Shown: positions 1-6,559, counted from the first letter of the stretch. The stretch is DNA of 7,083 nt from Candidatus Thorarchaeota archaeon (GCA_016840245.1 JAEOST010000524.1:1-7083), one strand, 5' to 3'. Program-made: numbers and translations. The notes: generated by a model from the letters alone, not told the origin.

Positions 1-490
1 GACTGACTGAAGACTGTTCCTCAACGTCATCGATAGATTGCTGCCAATCTGTTTCATGGGAGTCCCATGTAGGATTGACAAAGACATAACGACCTGGTTG
101 GTGGTGTGCATCTGTGGGATAGATAGTCAGTGATGGTGGAAAGGATTGACTGTCATTGTCAGGATCATAGGTGCCCAGAACAAAGTGAACCAAGTTGTCT
201 TGGAAGTAAACTGATTCAGATTGATACTCAACCTCTGCGCCTTCGGAATAGTGGTAACCCTCGAAATCATAATATAGAAGGTCTCTCGTCACGTTCAATG
301 CATCTATTTTGAACCATGCATTTTGCTGTACTTTGTAGAGTGTTACTTCATTCTCTTCGTAGGTATCACTCCAGCCTGTTGTGAAGTAGTACGTATTCCC
401 TTCAACTGAAGCTTGTACCAGTTGTGATTGTGATATTAGTAGTAGAAAACTAAAGGCAAGTAATGGTAACCATATCCTCTTCCTTCTCAT
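1..490 (-). CDS. Secreted protein of unknown function, N-terminal part (runs off left edge)
   Basis: The minus strand is open from an ATG at 490-488 to the window edge: 163 codons with no stop, 3' end outside the window. The product begins with a classical signal peptide: basic MRRKR, then a hydrophobic core (about residues 6-19, WLPLLAFSFLLLI) and a plausible cleavage after V-Q-A near residue 27. The mature part is rich in Tyr, Trp, Asp and Glu, with alternating hydrophobic and polar runs that suggest beta-strands, as in extracellular beta-sandwich proteins; I do not recognise a family. Translation initiation is supported by a GGTG motif at 500-497, six bases before the ATG. It is divergent from the UMP kinase gene. 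The reading frame and export signal are seen directly; the extracellular location is inferred. Whether it ends in a membrane anchor cannot be seen. Confidence 0.8.
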   Translation of the reverse strand, partial: MRRKRIWLPLLAFSFLLLISQSQLVQASVEGNTYYFTTGWSDTYEENEVTLYKVQQNAWFKIDALNVTRDLLYYDFEGYHYSEGAEVEYQSESVYFQDNLVHFVLGTYDPDNDSQSFPPSLTIYPTDAHHQPGRYVFVNPTWDSHETDWQQSIDDVEEQSSVS

Positions 491-507
491 TGTATTCACC
501 AAATACA
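491..507 (-). promoter_or_regulatory. Small hairpin enclosing the ribosome binding site of the secreted-protein gene
   Basis: In the minus-strand mRNA, TGTATT (507-502) can pair with AATACA (496-491), leaving a five-base loop TGGTG that holds the SD-like GGTG. The ATG follows immediately at 490. The stem has only one G-C pair, so it is weak. It could expose the SD in a loop or simply be chance. Pairing is seen in the sequence; any regulatory effect is speculation. Confidence 0.2.
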
Positions 508-576
508 CATTCCGCGCCGTCCGTAAAAAAGGTGTGTGCGATGGGTAATTCGTAAAATAGCCCATGTAATCCTCCA

Positions 577-590
577 GTCGAAATTTCGAC
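577..590. promoter_or_regulatory. 14-bp perfect palindrome GTCGAAATTTCGAC, candidate operator
   Basis: The sequence equals its own reverse complement over 14 bases, with no spacer and no further symmetric extension. It lies between two divergent promoters, 77 bp from the pyrH start and 87 bp from the secreted-protein start, where an operator for a dimeric winged-helix regulator could sit. The palindrome is seen directly; the operator role is inference. The wHTH encoded at 1346-1669 is one candidate partner, but nothing in the sequence links them. Confidence 0.35.
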
Positions 591-666
591 GGGTCTGTTC
601 ATTCAAGAAAGCTTCTTTAAGTCCAGCCAATACCATGTGTGTTGACAGGCATTCAGGGGAAATAAG

Positions 667-1353
667 ATGAGAGCAGTGCTCAAACTTGGCGGGTCACTTC
701 TATATGACGACAAAGGAGAGGTCGTCATAGATTTGGCCAAAAAATATGCTGAGGTTGTGCGCAAAATTGTCAAAGCAGGACATGAGCTAGTGATTGTTGT
801 AGGTGGCGGGAAACCTGCAAGAAAATTCATCACTGCCGCCCGAGAGCTGGGAGCCAGTGAGGCTCAGTGTGACTGGTTGGGAATAAAACTTGCTAGAAAT
901 AATGCGGAGTTGCTCTGTGCTGCCCTCGGAAATCTAGCATATCCGAAGATTGTTGAAACCTTAGATGAACTCGAAGTTGCCATTGGATTTGGGAAAGTAG
1001 TGCTAATGGGTGGACTGATACCAGGACAGTCTACTAATGCTGTCGCTGCTGTGGCATCTGAAATCATAGGTGCTGAAGTTCTCTTCAATGCAACCAATGT
1101 CGATGGCATCTATGATAAAGACCCAAAGGAACCAGGGGCAAAGAAACTAGACAATGTAAACATTGATGAACTCAAAGCTATTCTCGCTGGAGGAGGAACT
1201 CGTGCTGGTGAGTACAAGCTGTTCGACCCAGTAGCGATTAGAGTAGTTGAGAGATCCAAGATTAGGACTGTCATATTCAACGGTAATGATCCAGAGAACC
1301 TTCATAGATTAATGAAGGGTGAGAAGGTTGGGAGTGAGATAATACATGTCTAA
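667..1353 (+). CDS. pyrH: Uridylate (UMP) kinase, archaeal type
   Basis: Cytosolic enzyme that phosphorylates UMP to UDP with ATP, in pyrimidine nucleotide synthesis. At 228 residues it has the compact length of the archaeal branch of the amino-acid-kinase fold. Visible signatures are KLGGS at residues 6-10 (phosphate-binding Lys and Gly turn), VVGGGKPAR at 44-52, the segment at 112-135 containing MGGLIPGQSTNAVAA, NATNVDGIYDKDPK at 141-154 (nucleotide-binding loop), and the C-terminal LFDPVAIRVVERSKI at 185-199. The C-terminus reads GEKVGSEI (218-225), where many relatives have GT rather than GS. The ATG at 667 follows GGGGA at 656-660 with good spacing, and the product starts directly at the first beta strand, as expected. 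The stop overlaps the start of the next gene by 8 nt, indicating co-transcription. Family assignment is confident; activity is inferred from conserved motifs. Confidence 0.95.
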   Translation: MRAVLKLGGSLLYDDKGEVVIDLAKKYAEVVRKIVKAGHELVIVVGGGKPARKFITAARELGASEAQCDWLGIKLARNNAELLCAALGNLAYPKIVETLDELEVAIGFGKVVLMGGLIPGQSTNAVAAVASEIIGAEVLFNATNVDGIYDKDPKEPGAKKLDNVNIDELKAILAGGGTRAGEYKLFDPVAIRVVERSKIRTVIFNGNDPENLHRLMKGEKVGSEIIHV

Positions 1354-1669
1354 GACTAATGAGGATAGTGGGGTACCAGTCAAGACAGAAAAGGTATTGG
1401 AGAAGATTTTTGCGTCTCGAGCTCAGACTAGAGTGGTACAACACTTTCTGGATCGCCCAAAGGAGTTCTTCAATCTCAGCAGAATTGCAAAGGAAACCGA
1501 TTTAGCTCACTCCACAATTCACAGAGTGATGCAGCCCCTCGTTGACATGGGATTGGTGAAAGAGATTCGGGTAGGTCAGCAGATACGTCTCTTTATTCTC
1601 GAAACAGAACAAGACATCAGCAAGATACTTGCCAATTTCTATGATGAAATCAAGCCACATCTTGAGTAA
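1346..1669 (+). CDS. Small winged-helix DNA-binding protein
   Basis: A 107-residue protein built almost entirely of one winged helix-turn-helix. Helix 1 is about residues 24-37 (SRAQTRVVQHFLDR) and helix 2 about 43-51 (NLSRIAKET). The recognition helix is about 55-68 (HSTIHRVMQPLVDM), the wing about 71-85 (VKEIRVGQQIRLFIL), and a C-terminal helix at 88-106 could serve for dimerisation. The pattern is of the ArsR/MarR-like type; I cannot assign a subfamily and see no metal- or ligand-binding motif. The start ATGTCTAA overlaps the pyrH stop by 8 nt and has a strong SD-like GGGAGTGAG at 1330-1338, so the two genes are probably translationally coupled. It may be a transcription regulator, possibly of its own operon. 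Being DNA-binding is a confident inference from the fold; the target is unknown. Confidence 0.85.
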   Translation: MSKTNEDSGVPVKTEKVLEKIFASRAQTRVVQHFLDRPKEFFNLSRIAKETDLAHSTIHRVMQPLVDMGLVKEIRVGQQIRLFILETEQDISKILANFYDEIKPHLE

Positions 1670-1696
1670 GAGGTATATCAATCTCTCAAGACACAT

Positions 1697-1747
1697 CAAA
1701 GTATTAAGCAGGCAGCTCTATTCATCTCGTATATCTAGTTTGAGGAG
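1697..1747 (+). promoter_or_regulatory. Candidate promoter and leader of the giant TrmB-like gene, with SD abutting the ATG
   Basis: The 78-nt gap after the wHTH gene contains CAAAGTATTAAG, a possible BRE/TATA pair with the TATA-like TATTAAG at 1702-1708. It is centred about 43 bp before the ATG at 1748, so transcription could begin near 1730 with a short leader. The SD-like GAGGAG occupies 1742-1747 with zero spacing to the ATG, which is unusual. A TAG at 1736-1738 in the same frame excludes any earlier start. Internal promoter activity is a weak inference; read-through from pyrH is equally possible. Confidence 0.3.
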
Positions 1748-4700
1748 ATGAATGAAGAGTTGTCAGAAGAAGAGCATTATGATGATACCACTGAGGAAGA
1801 CAGTGAAGAACCTGCAGAAGAAGAGGTACGAGCTGGAGAGACCATTGAAGAGATCATTGGACTAAAAGAGAAGGACCTCCAAATCTACTCCCTTATTCTT
1901 ACATTAGGTAATGTCACCAAGGGAGATCTTTCCCTGATGAGCGGGAAAGACTTGGATGTGATAGATGAGAGCATATCCAAGCTCCAAGAAGATAGAATGA
2001 TAGTTGCACTTCCAGGAATTGTACCCAGATATCAGGCAGTACCACCATTTGATAAATTGGCTGAAGAAGTAGGTGCAATTACGAGCAGAATAGAGGGTCT
2101 TCGTGATAATTTGAAAGAGGAGATTAAATTAGCCTCAAAGACAGTCCGGGATTCGCTTGTTGACCTTACTCGTGAGAAACTCTCAGAGGTTGATTCTCAT
2201 GAGAGTGATATTGCATCTCGCCAGTCTGAATCATCCAAGGGTATGAGTGACTTGCTGGATAGTCTGAAGAGTTCATCAGAGTCATCCCTTCAGGAAACGA
2301 CTACCTCATTGAAAGAGGCGTATGACCAGTGGCAAGGTGAAACTGTCACATCCATTGAATCTTCATTCAACCAAGTAAAAGACCGGTTAGATTCGGTCGG
2401 AGATTCACTGACAACTGAGATGCGAACTTGGTCCAGCATATCCAGTGGGGCCTCAGAGAAGCTCAGAAATGGATTGGCTACACAGGTAGATAGCTTTAGT
2501 GAGAAAGCTACTTCAACTCTGAATCTAAAGACAAACGAAGTAACAGAGGCAGTCAGCTCTCATATGACAACCTTCACCTCTGGGATTCGAGACGCCTCAA
2601 ACACCCTCAAATCAAACTTGACTGAACTGAGCAGTGAAATCACGGACATCTCTCGGTCTCTATCTGAAAATGTGTCAATGAAATTGACAACAACCCAAAG
2701 CTCAGCTGAAGAAACATTGCAATCTGCTTCTGGTGAGATAAGTGGTAGTCTTGAGTCATTGAGCACAAGGGTAGATTCAATTGTTTCAGAGGCAGATGCT
2801 GCCGAGGGAGAGAGAATCTCAATTTTTGAGGAGAGATTCAGTGCGGGTACGAGAGAGTTTGAGAATAATCAGAGGGAATCTATGGAATCATTCAAGTCGT
2901 CAGTGAATGAGGCACTAGACAGTTTAAACGAAAGAGGAAACTCTGCAATAAGCTCGATTAGGGGACAACTCGATGAATTTACACGCCGATCAGAAACGAC
3001 TTTGGCAAATGCGATGGATTCAATGAAAACGAGTTCCACCGATTCAATTGAAGGAGTCTATTCAAGGGTTAGTGAAGCATCTTCTGAGATATCTGAAACG
3101 ATACAGTCTCAATTGACTAATAGCAAGAGCGAGCTTCAGAGGAGTGTTGACAGTAATGCTCTTGCTCTAAAGGAAATGAATCGAAGTGCATTGGATAGTA
3201 CTACCACTCTCTTAGACAGTACCAAGACATCGCTTGGGCATCAAATTGATACTATCTCAGCCAATGCAAAGGAGAAGATTGACCAATTCTTGCAAGAAAT
3301 GAGGTCATCCGTATTCGAAGAGATGGATGGAGCTTTAAGCTCTGCTAAAACAAACTTGGAAACCGAGATTAGCAGAAAGATTAGTGAATATAGCGCTCAA
3401 CACGATGAGTTATCCGCAAGGATTGAAAGTGAGCTTACGGAACAAAAGAGTCTTCATGGTCAAGTTGTAGATCGACTCGTGGCAGAGGTAGGAGCTTCTC
3501 AGAACACACTACTTGATAGAATAGACTCAGTCCGTCGAGAGGGTATTTCTAGCTTAGAGATGAGATTGGGTGAACTCTCTGAGGGAGCATCTACCACCGT
3601 TGGTCAAATGAGTACCGAGAGTAAGGAACTCGTAGACAGTCTTTCAGAGGGACTACAAGATGCTGTTGTTTCAGGAAAACGAAAATCACAGACGACTGGT
3701 GATGAAGTGATGAGAATAAGCTCATCAAACGCTGAATCACTTCGCGAGTCATCTGGAGACCTCATTGTTTCGTCTAGAGCACAGGCAACACAGATCAAAG
3801 AGGGAATGAGGCAAGCTGTAGCGTCTGAGATTACAGGCAATGCAGACCGAATCCAGGATAGTCTTACTTCATCTGGACAGAGCCTGAGAGAGAGCATAGC
3901 TGGAATAAGAGATGCTTCAATCTCGGACATCAATGGCATTGGGGATAAGGGTAGCTCTTCTTTCACAGCCATAGCGAATCGTGTAGACGATGTAGTAAAC
4001 AGTGCATCATCAGCAGTGGATGAAGCTGGAGATACTCTTGGAACTAACTTGTCCTCAGCAATGGAGGAAATAGTCGGCAGTGTCAATGAGCACTCGAACG
4101 AGTTGAAGAGAAGAGTGGAAGAAACTGTAGGCAGCTTTGGAGCACAAGTGAGTGCTGACACTGAATCAAAGGCCTCAAGCATAAGTTCTACAATCTCTAC
4201 AGCAAAGTCTGAGATTGATGAAGCAACAGAATCAATTACTGGAACAACAGTGAGGTCTGTTGAAAGTTTCCAGAGTAAGACTGTGAATGCAATAAAGACC
4301 AGTCATGCTAAGGTGACGACTTCACTAGACGAGTTCAGTACTGGAGCAAGTGAGAAGACGGATTCCAGTTATGATGGTCTGAAGACCACAGCCTCCTCGA
4401 TGAAGAACTCACTCGGTAGACTTCTCAGTAAATTGGAGGAGAGTCCCATGTTGGGTCTAACAGAGACCACTCTTGATGATGCTTTTGCTGGAGAGGAAAC
4501 AGGAGACCTTGCTGGTACGAATATTGGTGATTTACTGTCCAAGGTCTGGGAGAGGGTGGGTTCTACTGACTTCCCGGGTGCAAAGCAGACCTGGAACATT
4601 GTCACACGTGGTGCAGTCCTTGCACATATAGAGGATATGGTGAAGCGGGCGAAGTCGAAGGTGACTCTGATATTCCCGTCAGCACTTGAAATCCCTGTGC

Positions 4701-4999
4701 AAATGTTGTCCGAAGTAAAGACAACGGTGGGAATAGAACTCGTAGTAACAGAGGGTAACCTCGACAAGGTGAAACCTCTTGTTGGGAGAGGTAACATCAG
4801 GGTCAGAGTGAGAAGCGAGAAAGATGTCTATGCCTGTGTGAGGGACAGTGAAGAGGTGCTCTTGGCTCCCGCCGCTTTGAAAGACCAAGATGTTGTTGGT
4901 GTGACAACCGAGGAAGAAGGGTTCATCCGTTTCATAATGGGCATAGTTGGACCTATATTCCAAGCAAAGGCCAAGATGTTGAGACCGGGAGATATCTAG
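1748..4999 (+). CDS. Giant TrmB-like protein: winged helix, ~800-residue proline-free coiled coil, TrmB-C/PLD-like C-terminal domain
   Basis: A 1083-residue protein in four parts. Residues 1-29 are strongly acidic. Residues about 36-100 form a TrmB-type winged helix: GLKEKDLQIYSLILTLGNVT, then a helix-turn-helix, then a wing ending PRYQAVPPFDKLAEEV, matching the typical TrmB ending. Residues about 101-899 are rich in Ser, Thr, Glu, Asp, Lys and Arg, have regularly spaced hydrophobic residues, and contain no proline at all, as expected for a long coiled coil. Residues about 926-1080 look like the compact alpha/beta C-terminal domain of TrmB regulators (phospholipase-D-like fold): WNIVTRGAVLAHIEDMVKRA, strand KVTLIFP, strand GIELVV, strand NIRVRV, and a final hydrophobic helix. 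The only cysteine is residue 1030. There is no signal peptide or clear membrane segment, so it is likely cytosolic. It may bind DNA at one end and a ligand or partner at the other; no specific role is known to me. TrmB assignments rest on motif resemblance. Confidence 0.8.
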   Translation: MNEELSEEEHYDDTTEEDSEEPAEEEVRAGETIEEIIGLKEKDLQIYSLILTLGNVTKGDLSLMSGKDLDVIDESISKLQEDRMIVALPGIVPRYQAVPPFDKLAEEVGAITSRIEGLRDNLKEEIKLASKTVRDSLVDLTREKLSEVDSHESDIASRQSESSKGMSDLLDSLKSSSESSLQETTTSLKEAYDQWQGETVTSIESSFNQVKDRLDSVGDSLTTEMRTWSSISSGASEKLRNGLATQVDSFSEKATSTLNLKTNEVTEAVSSHMTTFTSGIRDASNTLKSNLTELSSEITDISRSLSENVSMKLTTTQSSAEETLQSASGEISGSLESLSTRVDSIVSEADAAEGERISIFEERFSAGTREFENNQRESMESFKSSVNEALDSLNERGNSAISSIRGQLDEFTRRSETTLANAMDSMKTSSTDSIEGVYSRVSEASSEISETIQSQLTNSKSELQRSVDSNALALKEMNRSALDSTTTLLDSTKTSLGHQIDTISANAKEKIDQFLQEMRSSVFEEMDGALSSAKTNLETEISRKISEYSAQHDELSARIESELTEQKSLHGQVVDRLVAEVGASQNTLLDRIDSVRREGISSLEMRLGELSEGASTTVGQMSTESKELVDSLSEGLQDAVVSGKRKSQTTGDEVMRISSSNAESLRESSGDLIVSSRAQATQIKEGMRQAVASEITGNADRIQDSLTSSGQSLRESIAGIRDASISDINGIGDKGSSSFTAIANRVDDVVNSASSAVDEAGDTLGTNLSSAMEEIVGSVNEHSNELKRRVEETVGSFGAQVSADTESKASSISSTISTAKSEIDEATESITGTTVRSVESFQSKTVNAIKTSHAKVTTSLDEFSTGASEKTDSSYDGLKTTASSMKNSLGRLLSKLEESPMLGLTETTLDDAFAGEETGDLAGTNIGDLLSKVWERVGSTDFPGAKQTWNIVTRGAVLAHIEDMVKRAKSKVTLIFPSALEIPVQMLSEVKTTVGIELVVTEGNLDKVKPLVGRGNIRVRVRSEKDVYACVRDSEEVLLAPAALKDQDVVGVTTEEEGFIRFIMGIVGPIFQAKAKMLRPGDI

Positions 5000-5007
5000 T
5001 GGATTTG

Positions 5008-5034
5008 TGGTGGGCATCTTATGGGTGCCCATCA
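5008..5034 (+). other. Hairpin just after the giant gene
   Basis: TGGTGGGCA (5008-5016) can pair with TGCCCATCA (5026-5034), a 9-bp stem with one G-U pair around a 9-nt loop, starting 9 nt after the stop of the giant gene. There is no T-run after it, so it is not a standard terminator by sequence. It may mark an mRNA 3' end or protect an end. Pairing is seen; function is inference. Confidence 0.3.
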
Positions 5035-5060
5035 GCCACCTCACCGTGCTTAGATGACAA

Positions 5061-5109
5061 ACCACTTTACTCGAATATACTTGTCAATCTGAATTGGCAG
5101 GTGTATAGG
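5061..5109 (+). promoter_or_regulatory. Candidate promoter and ribosome binding site for the MBL gene pair
   Basis: The 110-bp gap before the first hydrolase holds two AT-rich TATA-like patches, ACTTTACT (5063-5070) and AATATACT (5074-5081), 29-47 bp before the ATG at 5110. An SD-like AGGTG at 5099-5103 is spaced 6 nt from that ATG. The SD supports the start at 5110. The promoter is a weak pattern match. Confidence 0.35.
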
Positions 5110-5823
5110 ATGGGTGACGTGGAAGACCAAATCGATGCCATTAGAGAACTCTACAAATTAGACTTTGACGAGAAAGAGTTTGCATTCGTTTTTCTTGACT
5201 ACTCAGGAATCATCTTCCGGTCAGCACATGGGAATGTATGCTTTGATCCTGGAAAGATGCTTGAAAAGAAAGCAATCAAGGAGATCAAGGACCTAAACTT
5301 GGTTTTCTTCACCCACAGTCATTGGGACCACTTTGACCTCAGTGTAGCTCGAAGTATAGTGGAAGCAACTGAGACCCATGTCATTGCTGAAGAGATGGTC
5401 TTTGAGGAACTAGTTGGAAAAATCCCAGAAAATAGGTTAACACATGGAGATCCAAGAAAACTGAACAAGACTCACCAGATAGAAGGGTATGAAGTGATTT
5501 GTATCCGCGGAACTCATTCAAGACCTCTTACACAGTTCAAGGTTGACCTTGGAGGGTTGAGAGTCTTTCATCCAGGCGATTCAGGATACATGAGTAACTC
5601 CAAGCGAGTAGATGTTGCATTCCTACCTACAGGATCACCTTCACCTACTTGTTCACCCCATGTAGCATTAGCAATGGCAATTGATATTCGACCAAAGGTA
5701 GTTGTTGCTACGCATGGGACTGAAAAGCAGATGGTGCAATTCAACAATCTCATGGAAAGGGATATGTCTAAGACGCAGGTGATAATCCCAGAGAAATTCA
5801 AGGTTATCAGAAGTTCGGTATAA
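5110..5823 (+). CDS. Metallo-beta-lactamase fold hydrolase, UlaG-like, copy 1
   Basis: A 237-residue MBL-fold hydrolase, probably cytosolic, binding two metal ions. The ligand set is complete: FFTHSHWDHFD gives His69, His71, Asp73 and His74; GTHSR gives His136; HPGDSGY gives Asp157; ATHGTE gives His202. The N-terminal strand block (FVFLDYSGIIF, then CFDPGK) matches UlaG-like and related Lactamase_B families, which include lactonases and phosphodiesterases; the substrate cannot be told from sequence. The frame stays open upstream to a GTG at 4999 overlapping the previous stop. I choose ATG 5110 because an SD precedes it, the 37 extra residues do not look like the fold, and the neighbouring paralogue starts at the equivalent place. 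It is followed after 16 nt by that paralogue, so the two are probably co-transcribed. Confidence 0.9.
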   Translation: MGDVEDQIDAIRELYKLDFDEKEFAFVFLDYSGIIFRSAHGNVCFDPGKMLEKKAIKEIKDLNLVFFTHSHWDHFDLSVARSIVEATETHVIAEEMVFEELVGKIPENRLTHGDPRKLNKTHQIEGYEVICIRGTHSRPLTQFKVDLGGLRVFHPGDSGYMSNSKRVDVAFLPTGSPSPTCSPHVALAMAIDIRPKVVVATHGTEKQMVQFNNLMERDMSKTQVIIPEKFKVIRSSV

Positions 5824-5839
5824 TCTAGAACTAGGACGA

Positions 5840-6559
5840 ATGGAGATGTCAAAGAAACAATCACTATCGGATGCGATTAAAGAACTCTATTCTCTGCAAC
5901 TTGAGTCGGGTGAAGTGGCCTTCACCTTCTTAGGATATAGTGGAGTTCTCCTGCGAACCGAGGCTGTTGTAATTGCGTTCGACCCTGGTAAAAATCTGGG
6001 TCCTTCTGAGATATCTACACTCAAACATCTCGACATTGTCTTCTACACCCACAATCACTGGGATCACTTCAATCTCGAATTGGCAGTCAAGATGTACTCA
6101 GAAACCAATGCCCACATAGTTACTGATTCAGTATCATATGATGAGCTCGTAGATAAAATTCCACCAGAAAAGTTGACCTTTGGAGATTCGAGGTCGTCTG
6201 CTATAGAATATGAAGTGGAAGGTTACAATATTGTTGCGTTGTGTGGTATCCATGTTGGCCCTCTGAATCAATACATTGTAAATGTTGGAGGTTTACGGAT
6301 ATTCCATGGCGGCGATTCGGGGTATTGGCGACATAAGGATCAAACAGCAGACATTGCATTTGTGCCAACTGGTACTGCTAGAACATGTGCACCTGGAGTT
6401 GCGTTGGCGATGGTAATGGAGTTACAGCCAAAGGTTGTTGTTGCGATACATGGCAACAGACAAGATATGAGGGAATTTAAGAATCTCATGTCGAAAGTAT
6501 TCCCTGATAAAGAATTGATAGTTCCAGACCGATTTATGTCAGTCAAGATTGCTATTTAG
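5840..6559 (+). CDS. Metallo-beta-lactamase fold hydrolase, UlaG-like, copy 2
   Basis: A 239-residue paralogue of the preceding gene, alignable from end to end with similarity clearly above background (for example DAIKELY against DAIRELY, FDPGK, HWDHF, GGLRIFH against GGLRVFH, GDSGY, VALAM, PKVVVA). All metal ligands are intact: THNHWDHF gives His71, His73, Asp75 and His76; GIHVG gives His138; HGGDSGY gives Asp159; AIHGNR gives His204. It differs from copy 1 beside the fourth histidine (HVGPLNQ against HSRPLTQ) and after GDSGY (WRH against MSN), positions that may alter substrate choice. Two starts are possible: ATG 5840 (3 nt from AGGA at 5833-5836) and ATG 5846 (9 nt from it); the second has better spacing and would remove only two residues. 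Substrate unknown. Confidence 0.9.
   Translation: MEMSKKQSLSDAIKELYSLQLESGEVAFTFLGYSGVLLRTEAVVIAFDPGKNLGPSEISTLKHLDIVFYTHNHWDHFNLELAVKMYSETNAHIVTDSVSYDELVDKIPPEKLTFGDSRSSAIEYEVEGYNIVALCGIHVGPLNQYIVNVGGLRIFHGGDSGYWRHKDQTADIAFVPTGTARTCAPGVALAMVMELQPKVVVAIHGNRQDMREFKNLMSKVFPDKELIVPDRFMSVKIAI

Larger units (their letters stand above)
491..666. promoter_or_regulatory. Divergent intergenic region between secreted-protein and UMP kinase genes
   Basis: This 176-bp gap must carry promoters for both divergent genes. For the minus-strand gene, an AT-rich CTATTTTAC (560-552) lies about 65 bp before the ATG and could be a weak TATA element. For pyrH, the stretch around TTCTTTAAG (613-621) lies about 50 bp before its ATG and could place a start site near 643. 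An SD-like GGGGA at 656-660 sits 6 nt before the pyrH ATG. The region also contains a 14-bp palindrome and a small hairpin, listed separately. I see no convincing ORF or structured RNA. The TATA assignments are weak pattern matches. Confidence 0.4.

Noticed and set aside
130..312. Plus-strand 60-residue open frame
   Set aside because: It lies opposite the signal-peptide-bearing minus-strand gene, which has a better start, RBS and protein-like composition.
605..617. Inverted repeat AAGAA-AGC-TTCTT upstream of pyrH
   Set aside because: Arms of only five A/T-rich bases are expected by chance; no added support.
3604..4182. Long minus-strand open frame (192 residues) inside the giant gene
   Set aside because: It is antisense to the Ser/Glu-rich coiled-coil coding region, and such biased codons readily leave the opposite strand open. 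The translation is a Ser/Leu/Pro-rich mixture without domain features.
2048..4444. Chemoreceptor (MCP) signalling domain within the coiled coil
   Set aside because: Composition is similar, but the highly conserved MCP hairpin tip motif (E-A-A-R-A-G-E type) is not visible, and there is no membrane segment.
4679..5065. Minus-strand 128-residue open frame over the end of the giant gene
   Set aside because: It is antisense to the well-supported C-terminal domain of the giant protein and shows no family resemblance.
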